From Plecoglossus altivelis (lineage: Eukaryota; Chordata; Actinopteri; Osmeriformes; Plecoglossidae), in NCBI GenBank assembly GCA_036571765.1, contig BROE01000001.1:4853691-4917690 (forward strand): DNA of 64,000 nucleotides, written 5' to 3'. Below the pieces are notes generated by a model. It was not told the DNA's origin. It worked only from the letters and a program-made list of their open reading frames with translations, and did no database searches. A program made the translations under genes and the position numbers. Shown here one piece after another: positions 61,717-64,000 of this stretch (the stretch's first letter is position 1; each line of letters starts with the position of its first letter).

Positions 61717-62540
61717 CTGATGGGGAGACAGAGAGAAGGAGAGAGAGGGAGAAGGGGAGGAGAGAGAGGGAGAGAGAGGAAGAGAGATTCATTATGAGTG
61801 ATAGAGAGACACAGAACTCGAGAGCGAGGGAAATACAGACAGAATTAGGCTTGTTTGAATGGTAGTGTTCCACTATAGTGTTCATAAACATATGTCTTTG
61901 CGTACATTGTGTTGATTGGGGGTAAATTATGGGAATTGAAGTAACTAAAAGTAGTGTGCAATTCATAATTAATGCAAGCTTTTTAAAATGTACTTTCAAA
62001 ACAGATGCAATGGCAAACCCGTAGAGGTTAGAGGAGAACATGCAGAACATCATTTTGGGCATCAAAGCACATACAGGCTTACAAAGGAACTCATAATGAG
62101 ATATATTGGATGCTTGGTATGTTAATTTCCTCTCTGAATGGGTTGAAATGACAGTGATTTGCTTCACAGCCACAAAGCCTCCAGTATTTAGCAACTCAGT
62201 GTTCTCAATCTCTAACACCATTTATTTTCTGAATTACAAACATTGTAAATGAGTACTCCACGAAAAAAAAGGACTTTTCAAACACCAGTCCCTGGAAACA
62301 TACTCTCGCTAGCGCCATTTCCAAGCTGGAGTAACCCGGTAATTACCTCTGACGCACCACTATTGTCTGCCATCGAGCCCAGAGCATGGCTACCCAGTGA
62401 CTCTTCACATTACACCATAGACATATGGTGGCTAACAAATTCAAGATGGTGTGCCATATAATTTCAATTATAGTGATTGTGGACAGCACAATGCCAGCTC
62501 TAGTTAACCATCGCTGAGCAGGAGATATCTGTGATTTGAG

Positions 62541-62810
62541 GAGAACCCCAGTGAGCAGAACCTCAAGAAGCAGAACCCCTGAGAGCAGAACCCCAGTGAG
62601 CAGAACCCCAAGAAGCAGAACCCCAGAGAGCAGAACCACTGAGAGCAGAACCCCTGAGAGCAGAACCCCAAGAAGCAGAACCCCTGAGAGCAGAACCCCA
62701 GTGAGCAGAACCCCAAGAAGTAGAACCCCAGAGAGCAGAACCACTGAGAGCAGAACCCCTGAGAGCAGAACCCCAGAAAGCAGAACCCCTGAGAGCAGAA
62801 CCCCAGTAAT
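62541..62810. repeat. 15-bp minisatellite with 105-bp higher-order period
   Basis: Seventeen 15-bp units begin AGCAGAAC, at 62554 and every 15 bp to 62794. The last five bases vary between a few types (CTGAG, CAGTG, CAAGA, CAGAG). The type order from 62569 to 62658 recurs exactly at 62674 to 62763, one period of seven units. Since 15 is a multiple of three, all frames are open and give spurious repetitive peptides. Confidence 0.95.
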
Positions 62811-63137
62811 AGCAACCCGCTGGAACAGAGCCCAAGTGAGCGAAGAACCATGACTAAATATCAGAGCTCCAGCAAAGACAGACACGCTGTCTGATGAGAA
62901 ATGTACAAGAGTGAGCATGTTTTCATGGGTTTTTTTGCTCTTTTTTCCGTTACTTCTTGCTTTCGTGGTGAATGATAGACTCCATGAAGTGAACATGTCC
63001 CTCCATATGCATTGCCTCGAGCAACCCCAGATACCATCGCTTCCTCTGTTGAGGGGTCAGTTTGACTGGCCCCTTCAGCTGTCACTCACTCTCAACAGCT
63101 GTGGTGAGAGGATGACCTCCACTACTCGTCGCGCACG

Positions 63138-63167
63138 CACACACACACACACACACACACAGGCACG

Positions 63168-63211
<44 letters not shown>

Positions 63212-63240
63212 CACACACACACACATACACACACACACAG
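63138..63240. repeat. (CA)n microsatellite, interrupted by GGCACG
   Basis: Three CA runs are separated by GGCACG, GGCACA and CATACA. Confidence 0.94.
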
Positions 63241-63741
63241 CTTAAAGATGAGTCCGTAGGGGAACGATAGGGTTTCACAACATCTAGTACATGTGTATGC
63301 ACATGTAAAATGTAAGACAATCTGTGTAGACGGGCTCTGGGGTGTGAGAAGAGAATGAGAAGAGATGGAAAGATAGCCCAGGGAACGTTTACAAGCACCA
63401 GGAGGACGAGAAACAAAGGAGAGGAGAAGGGAGAGAGTGTGTGACAGAGAGTGAAAGACAGAGAAAGATAGAGAGAAAGACAGAGAGAGAGAGATACAGA
63501 GAGTGAGAGATGGAAAGATAGAGAACAAAGGTCCCACGACACCACTGATGTGACAAACAAACCCTCTCTCTCTCTCTCTCTCTCTCCCACATCCTCTTTT
63601 CCCTTCTTCGTCTCTATTTCCATCTCCCTCTGTCCCCATGATCGCCCTGCTCCTCTCCCTCCTCATCTCTGGTGTAACGACCATTCATCAACATCAAGAG
63701 ACCCGTCTCTTAATAAGAACCACCGCAGGGCCCTTCCACTG

Positions 63742-63802
63742 GAGGCTGGAGGGTGGGGGCTGGGGGATGGGGGTGGGGCCTGGGGGGTGGAGGCTGGGGG
63801 CA
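63742..63802 (+). other. G-rich, G4-prone stretch
   Basis: Repeated GGCTGGGGG and GGTGGGG units on the plus strand contain more than six runs of four or more G. Confidence 0.65.
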
Positions 63803-64000
63803 CCCCCGTCCAGCCAAACGACCTCCATCTTTCAAGTTGGAGAGGGCCCAAAGGCAAAAGGCATCTACACCGATAGGCTAGAACCTGCCTACAAATTCAC
63901 TTCTTCCACCCAACATACTTTCCTTTTTCCTTTCTTCCTGGCGGACACAAAATGTCCAATGGTGTCACCGTACATAAACACCCTCAGAAACAAACAAGAC

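Larger units (their letters stand above)
1..64000 (-). other. ephb1: ephb1 gene body (internal part; exons 3-12 and flanking introns)
   Basis: The whole window lies inside one Eph receptor gene read on the minus strand. Ten exons join into 741 uninterrupted codons, and every junction is GT/AG. Exon lengths of 682, 156, 336, 125, 163, 109, 65, 123, 248 and 216 nt follow the standard vertebrate Eph pattern. Domain order is ephrin-binding, cysteine-rich, two fibronectin III, transmembrane, juxtamembrane, kinase. EphB receptors bind transmembrane ephrin-B ligands on neighbouring cells and signal in axon guidance, cell sorting and synapse formation (family knowledge). Assignment to ephb1 rests on remembered comparison with human EPHB1-4, for example LLTTFI, EAPYLKVDT, ETMTGAEST, the TNTAR segment, and MYVAIKTLKAG where EPHB2 differs. 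The first two and last four or so exons are outside the window. Confidence 0.93.
61717..64000 (-). other. intron 2 (partial)
   Basis: This is the intron upstream of the ligand-binding exon, cut by the window edge. It starts with a CT-rich acceptor tract (61720-61790), then unique AT-rich DNA (61800-62530), the 15-bp minisatellite (62541-62810), CA repeats (63138-63240), GA/CT DNA (63425-63595) and G-rich DNA (63742-63802). I could not find exon 2, which should end just before the codon for the first tryptophan. Confidence 0.85.

Noticed and set aside
60988..61797. 269-codon plus-strand frame opposite exon 3
   Set aside because: It is the antisense shadow of a GC-rich coding exon; it has no recognisable domain.
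60854..62221. 455-codon open frame on the minus strand over exon 3
   Set aside because: It overlaps the ligand-binding exon in a different frame, begins in intron 2 and shows Arg/Gln/His-rich shadow coding. The true frame of exon 3 matches EphB throughout.
62343..62996. Repetitive frames (SRTPE and LLSGVL type) on both strands
   Set aside because: They are translations of the 15-bp minisatellite.
61717..64000. Search for exon 2
   Set aside because: No short exon ending in the expected N-terminal sequence with a GT donor was recognised; it is probably further right.
1..64000. tRNA, rRNA or snRNA genes
   Set aside because: No B-box (GGTTCGANTCC type) with a matching cloverleaf, and no known snRNA sequence, was seen by eye on either strand.

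Overview
This window is vertebrate nuclear DNA, most likely from a ray-finned (teleost) fish. Coding sequence is split into short exons with GT/AG junctions, introns are kilobases long, dinucleotide microsatellites are extremely dense, and one stretch resembles the tail of a fish LINE polymerase. The species cannot be named from the sequence. There are no bacterial features: no operons, no CRISPR, no insertion sequences.

The only protein-coding gene I can support is an Eph receptor tyrosine kinase on the minus strand, read from right to left. Ten consecutive internal exons are present, matching the usual Eph exons 3 to 12, at 61716-61035, 39672-39517, 32344-32009, 23579-23455, 16032-15870, 12175-12067, 11397-11333, 6821-6699, 4702-4455 and 2258-2043. 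Joined, they give 2223 nt, exactly 741 codons, with compatible phases at every junction and no stop or frameshift. The product runs from the start of the ephrin-binding domain through the cysteine-rich region, two fibronectin type III repeats, the membrane helix and the juxtamembrane tyrosines to the activation loop of the kinase. Residue choices at paralogue-diagnostic places favour ephb1 over ephb2, ephb3 and ephb4. Residue numbers in this annotation count from the first tryptophan of the 61716 exon. Exons 1-2 (signal peptide, N-terminus) should lie beyond the right edge. The rest of the kinase, the SAM domain and the PDZ-binding tail should lie beyond the left edge.

The remaining 96 percent or so is intron. 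It is packed with (CA)n, (GA)n, (AT)n and GATG-type microsatellites, minisatellites of 15, 21, 24 and about 45 bp, a decayed repeat of about 145 bp, G-quadruplex-prone G/C tracts, a 648-base assembly gap, a LINE remnant and several unique AT-rich blocks that look like candidate conserved noncoding elements.

Most worth a second look are: a broken, indel-riddled tandem copy of the 3' end of exon 10 (5974-6270); a run of 32 C (32 G in the transcript) just past the exon 7 donor; CT microsatellites merged with the polypyrimidine tracts of three acceptors; a 15-bp minisatellite with a 105-bp higher-order period; and a minisatellite that repeats the CACGTG E-box. I found no convincing new multi-gene system.
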